Below are positions 54,801-64,000 of a stretch of DNA of 64,000 nt, piece after piece. Each line of letters starts with the position of its first letter. Position 1 is the stretch's first letter. The translations under genes and the position numbers were made by a program. Source of the stretch: Euglena gracilis (taxonomy: Eukaryota; Euglenida; Euglenophyceae; Euglenales); NCBI GenBank assembly GCA_039621445.1, contig CP154955.1, positions 186,001 to 250,000 on the forward strand, given 5' to 3'. The notes under the pieces were generated by a model. The model was not told where the DNA came from and made no database searches. It saw nothing but the letters and a program-made list of their open reading frames with translations.

Positions 54801-55652
54801 GGATGATAAATAAACAGTTGGATAAATGATTGGAAGGGTATGACCTTTGCCTGCCAGTGCGTGCCTGCAAAAGAATGCACGCACTGGCAGGCAAACCTAG
54901 ACCTGAATAAAATTTGTTTCAAAAATAAATTAAAAACCAATGATAAATTAATAAAATCGAAATACACTTCCCAATGCCTTAATCTTTTGAAAATTAGTTT
55001 TGCACTTGTACTGCAAATGAACGGGTCGAACTCCCACCCTATTGCCTTGTCTCCATTTGGACCCCAGACCATGCCTGAATGTGATGGAAAAATACCAGCT
55101 GCATTGGGGGCAAACATAAATAGTTGTTCAAAGCCAACTGTATGCTGACTACAAATACATGATGCCAGAATGCATTGAACAAAACAGGAAAAAAATGAAA
55201 TTCAAAAAAAACATGAAATGAAACACACTCAAATTTGCGTGTTATGCTGCAAGTTAGCACGTGCGGATTGTAATTGATATGCTTAACCACGTCCAAATCA
55301 CTGTCCCTCAGAAAAGAAACCTTTTCTTGCAGCACAGGGAGCCGGTAATAAAGAATTTTGTGTGTGGCAACAAACAGCCTCAGATTCATATGTCAAGCCA
55401 GTTGTAGATACATAAATAGGAGTTTGTATTTGGGATAAGGTTGGGTTGTCAAATGACCTTATTGCCAATAATAAATATTGCCAACAAAGAATATTGCCAA
55501 TAAAGAATATTGCCAACAATGTAAGATTCTTCAGGAAACAATCAAATGAACGAGGCTGTTTGGTCACACTTCAGGACCTTTTTCACATTGACACCTTCTT
55601 CCTGCAAATAATCAACAACCGCCTGCATATTCTCAATTGGTATGAACTGCAA
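51532..55652 (-). CDS. mTERF-family gene (partial, 3' exons recognised)
   Basis: Exons: 55652-55570, 55378-about 55225, about 51860-51725, and 51722-51532 (stop TAA). The first two join exactly (donor AA|GTGTGA, acceptor CTGAG|G): MQAVVDYLQEEGVNVKKVLK, LFVATHKILYYRLPVLQEKV, SFLRDSDLDVVKHINYNPHV. This is the mTERF repeat (P-x2-L-x-Y-x-L-x-x-L-x-x-K-V-x-F-L, then V-V-x4-P). The third has KLQPVLNFVLTDMGRSQRDV and MCPKLWSYSLEHRIQP. The last, WQQKRFYYLKSLGKEGCSLI, RMLCYEDQKFTELVAG, is the usual C-terminal region. mTERF proteins act in organelle nucleic-acid metabolism. The last two exons overlap in different frames (+1 shift within TTTCCTTTCCC), suggesting an indel or pseudogenization. N-terminus not found. 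Codon use is AT-richer than genes A-C. Confidence 0.75.
52571..53041. mobile_element. Nested inverted-repeat element
   Basis: CTCCCCAAATTTAAGCAACT at the left and inverted CCTCCAAATTTAAGCAACCC at the right; flanked by TAA on both sides. Inside 52499-54333. Confidence 0.6.
53250..53460. repeat. GGAGTGGATGGAGTGGATGC minisatellite
   Basis: Degenerate units with ATGCAGATACTGGAGTGGAT; continues at 53815-53905 beyond an inserted G-run element. Confidence 0.8.
53475..53790. repeat. G-run element with AACCAGTCAGTCACT words
   Basis: AAACCAGTCAGTCACT recurs four times here and also at 13265 and 13405. Has a CCGGCGCC-TTC-GGCGCCGG hairpin at 53641-53658. Confidence 0.6.
55225..55378 (-). CDS. mTERF exon with one complete repeat
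   Basis: Reads LFVATHKILYYRLPVLQEKV, SFLRDSDLDVVKHINYNPHV, LTCSITRKFE. The 3' border is uncertain (GTGCTA after NPH or GTGTTT after KFE). Confidence 0.75.
55570..55652 (-). CDS. mTERF exon
   Basis: Acceptor CTTGCTTCAG. Reads LQFIPIENMQAVVDYLQEEG, VNVKKVL and two bases of Lys. Donor GTGTGACC. Confidence 0.7.
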
Positions 55653-55859
55653 CTGAAGCAAGGAGCGTGGAAACAAAATCATTTTAAAGGAAAAACTGTT
55701 ATGTGTTTTTATTGCCCTTGTGTGAAAAACAAAAAGACTTGAATCAAACACACAACACACAAAATACAAACACATAAAAAATAAAACCGGAGAGCTGACT
55801 TTCTGGAACCGTCTTTTGGTCCCTCGACAAAAATACAAGTCAATTTTGCTGCCTACCCC

Positions 55860-58181
55860 CCACTGGGAAAACAGCGTTTTATTAAAAGAAACAAAATGTC
55901 AAAAAAAATGTCCCCACTCTCCCCACTCTCGCCCACCGAACGTGTTCCTGCAACCCCCCAACTGGGGGGGATCATACCGCTAACCTGTAGCCCCCTTCTT
56001 GGGGGTAGTCATACGACCAGGTGCCAAAAAAACCTATTTTTCCTAGGTGATCTACAACCCCCGACCAAGGGGGAGAAGGCACCCCCTGACACGGGGGGGG
56101 GGTCATAATAATAGGGGTGGATTTTAGACAAGGGGGGGGTGGGCGGGTAAAAGGCAAGACAACAGGTCCCTGTGAAGGTAGACTAGTGAATACAGAGGGT
56201 TGGGGGGCAGCTTCGTAAAGGCAGGGTATTAAATGAGCGGGGGGGGGGGGCTTTACGAGAAGGTGGGGTCGACCCACCGAACCGAAATGCAGGTTGACCC
56301 CCCACCCACCACAGCACATTGCAAGGAATCAAGCCCCCGAAATAAAGGAAAATCGTACCATAGATGGGCCATCATAGTACCACTGAAATAGGCCTTGTCA
56401 GTGGGAAGGGACGGTGACTACAAGTGGCTTGTGTACAACGCACGAAAGGCCCAAAATGTAGTAAGGGTGAAAAATATTAAATTTAAAACAAGAAAGCCTG
56501 AATCGAAAAAGATATACACGGCTTTTAATTTAAGAATGAGAACGGTGTCGGAACCAAGATTGCGGAAGTAAATGTCTCAGAGAAATGGTGCAATATAAAA
56601 TGACACAGGCAGAGACAAAGAAGAATTCTATGAGACTTCCCTATAGGAAGCAACTTGGAAAAGTGAATCAGTAATGTTACGGGGGTTAGGCATGGCGGAA
56701 AAAAAACTCTGTTTCGGAGGGCCAAAATGTATTGGATTGTTTTTTTCACGTTATAAGTGGCAGGTGTAGCAAACCAGGCGCTGTATCTTGGTACAATCAA
56801 GCTGCGTTTTTGGTTGAGAAAAAGGGTGAAAATGACTGCTAGGGAAACAGGAGATGATTTTACGTCTTACCCTTGTGAACGTGGTGTGGCAAAATGGAAT
56901 CATCAAGGGTACGCAAGATAAGATGCTTGTGGGCTGGAAAGGTTGTGCAAAAGCAGTATGGATTTTTATACCCCCACTGTGATATATTAATGGTTGATCA
57001 CGAATTAAACAATAGTTCAAAGGCTAAAGAGCAACCTTAACCGAGAACTGACTGTGTTCATCGACATGGGAGGTTAAAGGGTCAGTTAGGTCTGGGCCTT
57101 AGGTGCCACAAAATCCAGGAGACTGCATATGAAAGTGATCACCGCCCAAAGGAAAAGCTCATCGCCCCAATGGGAGTAGCACTGAGTATGTGGAATTGGA
57201 GAGGTTAGGTATCAAAGGTTGGGTTTGGACTTGGGGATTTAGACACTGATAACAGCATTTTTGGTTTGAAGAGAGGAACCGAAGATGTGGTTGCATTTTG
57301 GATCAAGCCCCCGTAAGGAAGGATGGGTCTGGGCTTTTGAAATTCCAGGGCAGGTGTCCCCACAAGTATGAGTCGTTCTTTTGCGTTTTGCATTTTACAC
57401 AGAGACCACATTGTGTAACTGCGTGCAAGGTCTGTTTGTGTAACTGCTAGAATGGACAGTTCCCACAATTGCTTAAGTGGTTCCTTTGCACATTTGCACA
57501 AAAGAACACTGTGCAATTGCAAAAAAGGTCCATTCGGATGAGAGATTTGTTGCAATTATGTAAATACTTCAACACGTTCAGTAATTAAAATTGAAACATT
57601 GCAAAAGACCCTTCTCCTGGGCCCAAATTTGGACATTGGCAGCACAATTTTTTTTGCTTTGGATCCCGGGGGTGTCCGCCAGACCCCTCCCCAAGGGGGT
57701 TGTCAAAACCCCTGGGGGTTGTCAAAACTCTGCACCATGTTTTAGAGGGCCAAAAGAGCATTGAATTTTGGTCTTTCCCCTTTCACGTTGTGTTGGCAAG
57801 GTTGGTACCTGGCGCTGCTCACCGCAGCGTGGACAACCTCACCCTCTTGCCTGAGGCTGGGTTCGTTTTGCAGTATGAAAAGGGATAAATCTGCTGTTAC
57901 AGGACTGCCTCGTTTTTGCAGAGCACACTACAGCAAACCTGGATGGGGCACTGCTGTGTGATGCAGGGCTGTGCCAATGTGCACACACCATCGCCAAAGC
58001 CCATGCGCTGCTTTGGGGCTGGGAATTGGGGATGCACCACAAAATTTTCAGGTGCCCCACAATTTTAATACCCCCACTGTGTATATATTTAAATGGTCTG
58101 ATCACCCTCCCCATTAACATAACAACCAGCATCTGTGTAAGAGAACCTTCCAACAGCTGACTCATCGACATGGGAGGTTAC
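55860..58181. other. No gene seen; two related segments
   Basis: 56700-57080 and 57730-58170 share GAGGGCCAAAA, TTTCACGTT, ATACCCCCACTGTG and CATCGACATGGGAGGTTA blocks, and are two copies of one dispersed repeat. 55930-56300 is G/C-run element sequence. 57100-57700 is unremarkable AT-rich sequence. Confidence 0.5.
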
Positions 58182-58887
58182 CAAGCACCTCTGGTCATCC
58201 ATGCCCTTGGGCCCAGCATCGCCTAGCATCGCCCAGCATCGCTCAGCATCACCTAGCATCACCCAGCATCGCCCAGCATCGCCTTTGGAGCCCTTGAAAG
58301 TGTACCTTTTATGCCTGCTGCTTTTGCCGCTCTTGCCCACTTTTGGCTACTTTTGGCTATCTTTGGTTGCTTTTTGACCACTTTGACTGCTTTTTGAACA
58401 CTTTTGCCCACATTTGCTGCCTTTTGACCAATTTTGACTGCTTCTTGACCACTTTTGCTGCTTTTTGCCCACTTTTGCCCATTTCCAACCACCTTTGCAG
58501 CTTTTTGATCACTTTTATTGCTTTTTGACCAATTTGACGAACTTTTGCCTGCTTTTTTGACCACTTTTGACACTTTTTTTACTTTTTGCCACTTTTGCCC
58601 ATATTTGCCGCTTTTTGCCCGCCTTTGGCCACTGTGGCTACTTTTTGATCACTTTTGCTGCTTTTTGCCCACTTTTGCCCACTCTTGCCTGTGTTTTGAC
58701 CACTTTTGCCCACGTTGTTGCTGCTTTTTGATCACTTTCCCTTTTTTTGCCCACGTTTGCTGCTGTTTGACCACTTTTGTCCACTTTTGCCTGCTTTTTG
58801 ATCACTTTTGCTGCTTTCTGACCACTTTTGCCCCACTTTTGCCTGCTTTTTGACCACTTTTTGACCACTTTTGCTGCTTTTTGCCAG

Positions 58888-59071
58888 CACAAGATGTGGT
58901 GTGCAGGCCTGTGAGATGGCAACATCGAGTGCAAGTTGCAAGCCTCTTGCCGGTCAGACAAACAGAGACTAAAACAATTGTTGTGCTGGAGGGTGGAGGG
59001 TGGCACCCCTGCAACTGCAACGGGGTGTCGACCAAACACCCCGCCTTGACCAGGCTGGATCTGCGGCGAGT
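58888..59071 (+). CDS. Coding-like exon carried inside transposon copy 2
   Basis: Acceptor CTGCTTTTTGCCAG, donor GCGAGT|GTAAGTG (consensus). After two bases the frame reads QDVVCRPVRWQHRVQVASLL, PVRQTETKTIVVLEGGGWHP, CNCNGVSTKHPALTRLDLRR. The other two frames stop early. Not recognised. Copy 1 has no counterpart at this place by eye, so it may be a captured exon or a remnant of the element's own gene. Confidence 0.45.
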
Positions 59072-59119
59072 GTAAGTGTTCAAAGGTTATACCAGCAACG
59101 ACCAAGGAAGGGCACAACA

Positions 59120-59520
59120 AAGTGGCGTTGTCCAGCATCTGCACCTTGTCCACCATCTGCATCTTGTCCACCATCTGCACCTTGTCCAGCATCGGCATCT
59201 CATCAGTATTTGCAACGTTGTCCAATGTCTGCATCCACTTCATCTTGCCAGTGTCTGCTTCTTGTCCAGCATCTGCATCTTGTCCAGCATCTGCATGTTG
59301 TCCAGCATCTGCATCTTGTCCAGCATCTGCACCTTGTACAGAATCGGCACCTTGTCCAGCATCGACATCTTATTATTTGCATCTTGTCCACCATCTGCAT
59401 GTTGTCTAATATCTGCATCCACTTCATCTTGTCCAGCATCGGCATCTTATCCAGTATCTACATCTTGTCCAACGCCTGCATCTTGTCCAGCATCTGTCCA
59501 TCTTGTCCAGTGTCTGTCTA
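59120..59520. repeat. 18-bp minisatellite (CATCTTGTCCAGCATCTG)
   Basis: About 20 imperfect units. All three plus frames are open repeat translations. Confidence 0.9.
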
Positions 59521-60009
59521 GTATTCATCCATTGGCACCCAACCTAGCCAATATAACCACAAAAGCCCAAAAATGACCACAAAAACCCAAAATTGACCAC
59601 AAAAAGCTCCCAAAAAGCAACCAAAATGACCCAAAAGGCTTCAAACAACCAAAAAAATGCCCAAAAACGCCAAAAGACTGTGAAAAAATGACCCAAAATC
59701 ACCACAAAGGCACAAAATGGTGCTCATATTGACCCAAATTAGCCTAATATTTGCCAACTCAGTGACAAATAACCCCCAAATTAGCAAAAATTGATCCATA
59801 ATGGCCAAAATGGGTGTAAGACTGGATAATTGTGGGAAATTATCCCAAAAATGGGTTTAATTCTTCAAAATGTACAAAAAAATGCCAGCATCGCCCAGCA
59901 TCACCCAGCATCGGAACCCCACCTCTGGACTCCAAAATTCCAGCATCGCCCAGCATGGCCCAGCATCGCCCAGCATCGCCCAGCATCATCAGAGGTGCTT
60001 GAAGGTTAC

Positions 60010-61239
60010 TGGAAAAGAAGTGGTAGGTGTGTGCATTTGTGCAAATGGTCGGTGTCTGCAAATACACACACCGTCCATGTGTGCAAAAAAAAACCCAAAT
60101 TGGGGTGTTTGTGAAATTGGACAAATGGTTGGTGTGTGAAACTTCACAAACAGTGTTTTTGGTCAGTTTGCGCATCTGCGCCGACCGACCACTTGTGCAA
60201 CACCACAAATAAAATATGCAGCATCACTTCGGTTTGCAAACTCTTAAATGCGAAATACTTTGCAAAATTCAAATACAACTAAAAGCACCCGCATTCTGGG
60301 CTGAAATTTGGGCATTAGCAGTTGAGCCTGTGAAAAGCATTTGAAAGCTCTGAAACGTCAGAATAAACGGTACTTGCGGGAGTTGTCCTTAAGAATTGAG
60401 GTAAAAATGCCCTTCACCCACCAGTTTTTTTATCAACCACAACAACAGAGTTCTCGTATTGCACTGCATTGCATTGCAGACTGCATTGCATTGCACGTGA
60501 AACATTTTGGAAAAATTTTCAAAAATCAAGCAGAAAATGAAGTGGAAGAACACCGGCAAAAAAAAAGCCAACTCCGGGGGATAAAAAATGCTTTCTGGCA
60601 TCGCTGGAACATTGTCTATCCGAAAAAAATGGGTTCTTTGACTTCCTTGACTTTGGACCCCATTCGATGCCAGGATGGGCCTAGGAGTTCACTTGGAAGA
60701 TAAACGCCTTAAAAATTAAATGCCTTAGAAATGCCTGAAAACCCTAAAAACCCCTTTTTTTAAAAAAAAACACCTTAAAAATGCCTTAAAAAATACCCTG
60801 GTGTGCACAGATGCGCAAACCAACTAAAAAAAAATCCAAATGCGAGATCGGTTGCCTGTGTTTACTGGGTTCAAAAAAGGGTCAATTTTTGTCAAGAATT
60901 TCATGTTAAAAACTTTCAGGTTTGGTCAGCTGAGGAAAAATCTCTCTCACATCAACCCAGCAAAAAAAGCAATAAAAACGTTCAAAAAATGTTCAAAAAA
61001 AAACGGAGGAAACTGAAAAACACAAATATGTGGGAAAAAAAGATACAAAAAACAAGCAAATATGAAGGAAAAAAAAACCGTCGTTTTGTGCCATCGACGG
61101 AAGAAAAAATTTCCTAGTTTTTGAAACCTGCTAAGCAGACAGAATTTCTTTGGCCCGAAGTGGCCCCAAAAACGGCTGAGTCAGAAACGAGTGAAAAAGA
61201 AGAGTACAAGGAGCGAAACGGTCTTAAAACCTGCTGCTA
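60010..61239. other. No secure gene
   Basis: A GCATT pentamer tract lies near 60465-60497 inside an open plus frame 60341-60703 (MKALKRQNKRYLRELSLRIE ...). The frame is partly repeat and I do not call it. The rest is A-rich. Confidence 0.4.
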
Positions 61240-62135
61240 CTCGGCTTAGCTGTGGAGTTAAGCGGAAATCAAAATACCGTTAGATAGGGCGTTCAAAATG
61301 CTTTAATTAGATCGCTGGACATTTTCTTTGAGTGTGCTTCATTTTCCAATCTCCATTTTCCAAAACACCACTTACAAAACCCCCAGAACATCCCAAAAAT
61401 GGCGCTTTAAAAGCCAAAAATTTTCCATAACTCGGGCTACACGAATAGTGAAAAAATGAAGCATTCCAAGGGCTTCATTTTTGGACCTTGGACATCTCCT
61501 TTCATTTTGCTTCATTGTCGAAATATTTTGGGGAAAATAAAAAAAACAGAAAAAAAACGGCCTCCCCCCAAAAAAACCACATCAAAAATGGCCGTTTTGG
61601 GCCACAAAATGATTCCAAACGCACGCCAGGAATGTCGGTGGCAAACGGGGGTGATAAAAGGTCACCAGGGCACATGTGGCCTTCGAGCACTTTCGGAAAC
61701 AACACAAACCTCCCCCAAAATAAAGACCCCCCGGCATCATATTCCTGCGGGATTTCAAAGCCTGCATGGGGCTTTATATTTGGGGGAAATCAAACTTTTT
61801 GGGTGTCCTTTATGACCTTTGGCATCCTTCGGCCGAAATCAAATACCCCTCCTATATCAAAAAAACTTGAGTTGTGGACTTCCGAGGCTTCTCAAAAAAA
61901 AGTGCCAATTTTGTCCAAAATTGAGGATTTATTGTGCAAATGTGCAATATTCACCCTTGACCATGAATGGCACCCAAACCCTGGGGAGGCTTTATATATG
62001 GGAAGGGTTAATTTTTCTGGAGAGATATTTTTGAAGATCGATTTTTTGACCGAAAATCCCACCCCGGAGAAATGGCAGAATCGAAACTGGGGGGGTTGGC
62101 CAATCCTACCCAATTTGGACCCCCTTGACGGCTGA
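61240..62135. repeat. Repeat array related to 1427-2900
   Basis: Shares AAGGGCTTCATTTTT, TCATTTTGCTTCATTGTCGA, CAAAAATGGCC and GGCAGAATCG modules with the array at the window start. Open plus frames here are repeat translations. Confidence 0.6.
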
Positions 62136-62468
62136 ATAAACTCTGGCCTGGCGGGGAGTTGGGGGTCAAACGGAAGAGATTCGGAAAGACGGGATCCAGT
62201 CGCAACTGAAAAAAATCCGGGAATGGTGCCGGGGTCATAGTGATAATGATAGTGATAGCGGTTCTCATGCCCTACCCAGGGGCGGGGGGGGGGGGGGCAG
62301 TGGGGGTTTTATCAGTTTCAGAGCTTTATCAGGGAAACGTATGAAGCGGGAAACCGCTTCAAATGTTTTAAAAGAAATTATTTAACAATAAACAAAAGAA
62401 AAAGCCTGAATAAAAAACAATCAGAAAACATTGATTTTTCCCATACCTGAAAACAGAAAACAGCAGCA

Positions 62469-62759
62469 TTAGTTTGTACGTGTGCAACCGTTAATTAATG
62501 CATTCACTGTCGAAGTAATCTCAACTGCTTGTTTGATATGGACAACCTGACGTACAGAAAAACTATGGGGTGTCAATTCAACATAAATCCAGAGTAGAAC
62601 ACCGAACGCAAATAAGAAATACACGTTGAGCAGTGCTGTCTTCGGCCATGGGCATAATCCACCCTCCTGAATGGGGCGATTTAGAGAAAACCTCAGGGGG
62701 ATCCAGGCCAAAGGAATGAAGGAATTGTGCCTGAGGCAAAAGTACAGATCCTGATGCAA
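62469..62759 (-). CDS. Possible small membrane protein or exon
   Basis: 96-codon open frame with one clear membrane segment (TALLNVYFLFAFGVLLWIYV) and a balanced tail (VVHIKQAVEITSTVNALING). AT-richer codon use, like the mTERF gene. No family recognised; start and splice sites unverified. Confidence 0.35.
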   Translation of the reverse strand: MHQDLYFCLRHNSFIPLAWIPLRFSLNRPIQEGGLCPWPKTALLNVYFLFAFGVLLWIYVELTPHSFSVRQVVHIKQAVEITSTVNALINGCTRTN

Positions 62760-62925
62760 TCAGACATAATCAACAATGCAAAATCCCCGCATAGCCACCT
62801 GAGGAACGACTATAGGTGGTAGCTGAGGTGGTAAGCACCTTACCACCTCACAGTCACCCACCAGGCAATGGGACATTGCTTTCCAAAAAAAAATTGTTGA
62901 AAAAAAAGGAGTGAATACCGACTCC

Positions 62926-63358
62926 CCCCCCCGGGAAACTGTCACCTGACAGGTGGGCCGGTACCGGGCACCCTGACAACCTCCAGCCCTAACAGGTTGG
63001 GCAGTACCGGAGGACCCTTACAGTTTCCCGGGCGGGACCCTGGCAAGTTCTCAGTCAGGCTTGTGCCCAATGACCGGGGGGGAGGGGGGTGGGTGGGTTG
63101 GTGCTATAGGTTGCCTGCCCATAGCAGGCACACCCCCGGGGTGGGGTCCAGGGGGGGGGGGACCCAGAAAATTTTCATTGAAAATGGCCTTTTCCAGGCC
63201 CCCAGCGCCTTCGGCGCCGGGGTCGGAAGGGTTGCAGGCACCCCCAAAAACCCTAACCCCCAGGGGGGGGTCGGATGGGTGCTATAGGGTGCCTGCCCCT
63301 GGCACCTGACTAAGCACATGCCTGTTCTCGGTCATGACAGTTTCCTGGGGGGGGGGGT
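62926..63358. mobile_element. C/G-run element with GACCCTGACA repeats
   Basis: CCCCCCCCCGGGAAACTGTC at the left and TGACAGTTTCCTGGGG, G-run, then TA at the right. The left part repeats the 27210-27487 sequence. Carries a CCAGCGCC-TTC-GGCGCCGG hairpin near 63202-63219. Confidence 0.55.
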
Positions 63359-63710
63359 AGGTGAATCAATGGTGAATAAACCTCTCAGGGTGGGGCTGTT
63401 TGCATATGTCATCATTGTTCAAAGAATCGATCGGCATCCATAATCATCAGTCGAAATCTAGAGACACGACAATTTGACATTAAAATCCAACAAACAAAAT
63501 GGAGGTTTCAACGTGGTTTTGGAATTATCTTCCAAATGATTAAAAACCTACAAGGATCGGTCAGCAGAAAGCTCCAGAGAAAATAATTTGCAGACTAGGC
63601 CTGTATGATGAATTGTACGCCAACGTGTGGCTGGAGGCAGCAACCTTACTCGTTCCAATGCGCAGAACCATTGGTTCCTGGTTTATCACCTGCGCAGCAT
63701 CCATCTCAAG

Positions 63711-63916
63711 CAGGTTTCTGTTCAAAAACTAAAAGCGGAGTGCGTGCCTTGCGCTTCGACTGCCTGCCCATGGCAGGCACCGCCCTACAGTGGGAGGGTG
63801 TGTCGTAGCACCGCCACCCCAAAACCCGAACCCCCGTGGGGAGGGTGAAAGCCCCTGCTCGTCCACAGGACACCATCCCAACAGGGAGGGGAGCGACCTT
63901 CCATAAAAGAAGCCTG
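63711..63916. mobile_element. Degenerate hAT-like MITE (CAGG family)
   Basis: CAGGTTTCTG at the left and inverted CAGGCTTCTTTTATGG at the right; flanks ATCTCAAG/ATCCCAAA (6 of 8). Internal CACCCCAAAACCCGAACCCC matches 21794-22082. Confidence 0.55.
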
Positions 63917-64000
63917 ATCCCAAATGAGTCAATGGCATCAAATTTCTGTCGAAGAGCCGCAATGGAATGCACAAGGATGGTTGGGAAAGCATTTGCCACC

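Larger units (their letters stand above)
58182..60001. mobile_element. 1,820-bp intron-forming transposon family, copy 2
   Basis: Ends CAAGCACCTCTGGTCATC and inverted CAAGCACCTCTGATGATG. Flanks GAGGTTAC (58174-58181) and AAGGTTAC (60002-60009), 7 of 8. Same internal order as 52499-54333: AGCATCGCC repeats, CTTTTTGACCACTTTTG repeats (58300-58870), a minisatellite (59120-59520), CCCAAAAATGACC repeats, a GCTCATATTGACCCAAATTA block, and terminal AGCATCGCCC repeats. Splice-like ends are conserved (TCTG|GTCATC and ATCAGAG|). Confidence 0.85.

Noticed and set aside
59000-59576. Overlapping ORFs of 95-173 codons
   Set aside because: All three plus frames are open because the 18-bp minisatellite has no stop; only the 58888-59071 segment is non-repetitive.

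Overview
This is eukaryotic nuclear DNA. No bacterial operons, ribosome-binding sites, rRNA or phage genes are visible. Short, mostly GC-rich coding exons with GT-AG borders are scattered through long introns full of transposons, microsatellites and G- or C-homopolymers. I think it is a unicellular eukaryote (alga or other protist) with an intron-rich, transposon-rich genome; the sequence does not let me name a lineage. Most ATG-started reading frames are shadows or repeat translations. I built the exons by eye from splice sites, reading-frame phase, third-position GC and family motifs, so first and last exons and some borders are provisional.

Layout. 0.66-0.78 kb: one isolated plus-strand exon. 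3.8-9.4 kb, minus: gene A, a secreted, N-glycosylated, cysteine-containing protein. 11.5-19.7 kb, minus: gene B, a bacterial-type phosphatidylcholine synthase (CDP-alcohol phosphotransferase family). 23.4-23.9 kb: an unrecognised 188-codon ORF beside half of a tRNA-like sequence. 24.0-50.6 kb, minus: gene C, a cysteine-rich, probably zinc-binding protein spread over about nine exons with mostly phase-0 borders; chaining these exons into one gene is an inference. 51.5-55.7 kb, minus: an mTERF-family gene, inside whose large intron lies a plus-strand coiled-coil reading frame (gene F) with in-frame stops. 56-64 kb: repeats plus weak exon candidates.

The most interesting theme is transposons that behave as introns. 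In gene B, a 287-bp intron lies inside a 294-bp element with CAGG termini and a 7/8-matching 8-bp target duplication; the element supplies both splice sites and adds exactly five codons. In gene F, a 1,835-bp element with a perfect 8-bp duplication interrupts a reading frame that is continuous when it is removed; predicted splice sites near its ends would add exactly nine codons. A homologous 1,820-bp copy lies at 58.2-60.0 kb. A fourth element sits on the 3' splice site of a gene C exon. These match the concept of introners (intron-generating transposons with hAT-like 8-bp duplications).

The window also holds (i) a 2,647-bp hAT-like element with a perfect 8-bp duplication and a three-level nest of insertions, and (ii) several element types that begin with a C-run, end with a G-run and are flanked by TA, some carrying very GC-rich hairpins with TTC/GAA loops.
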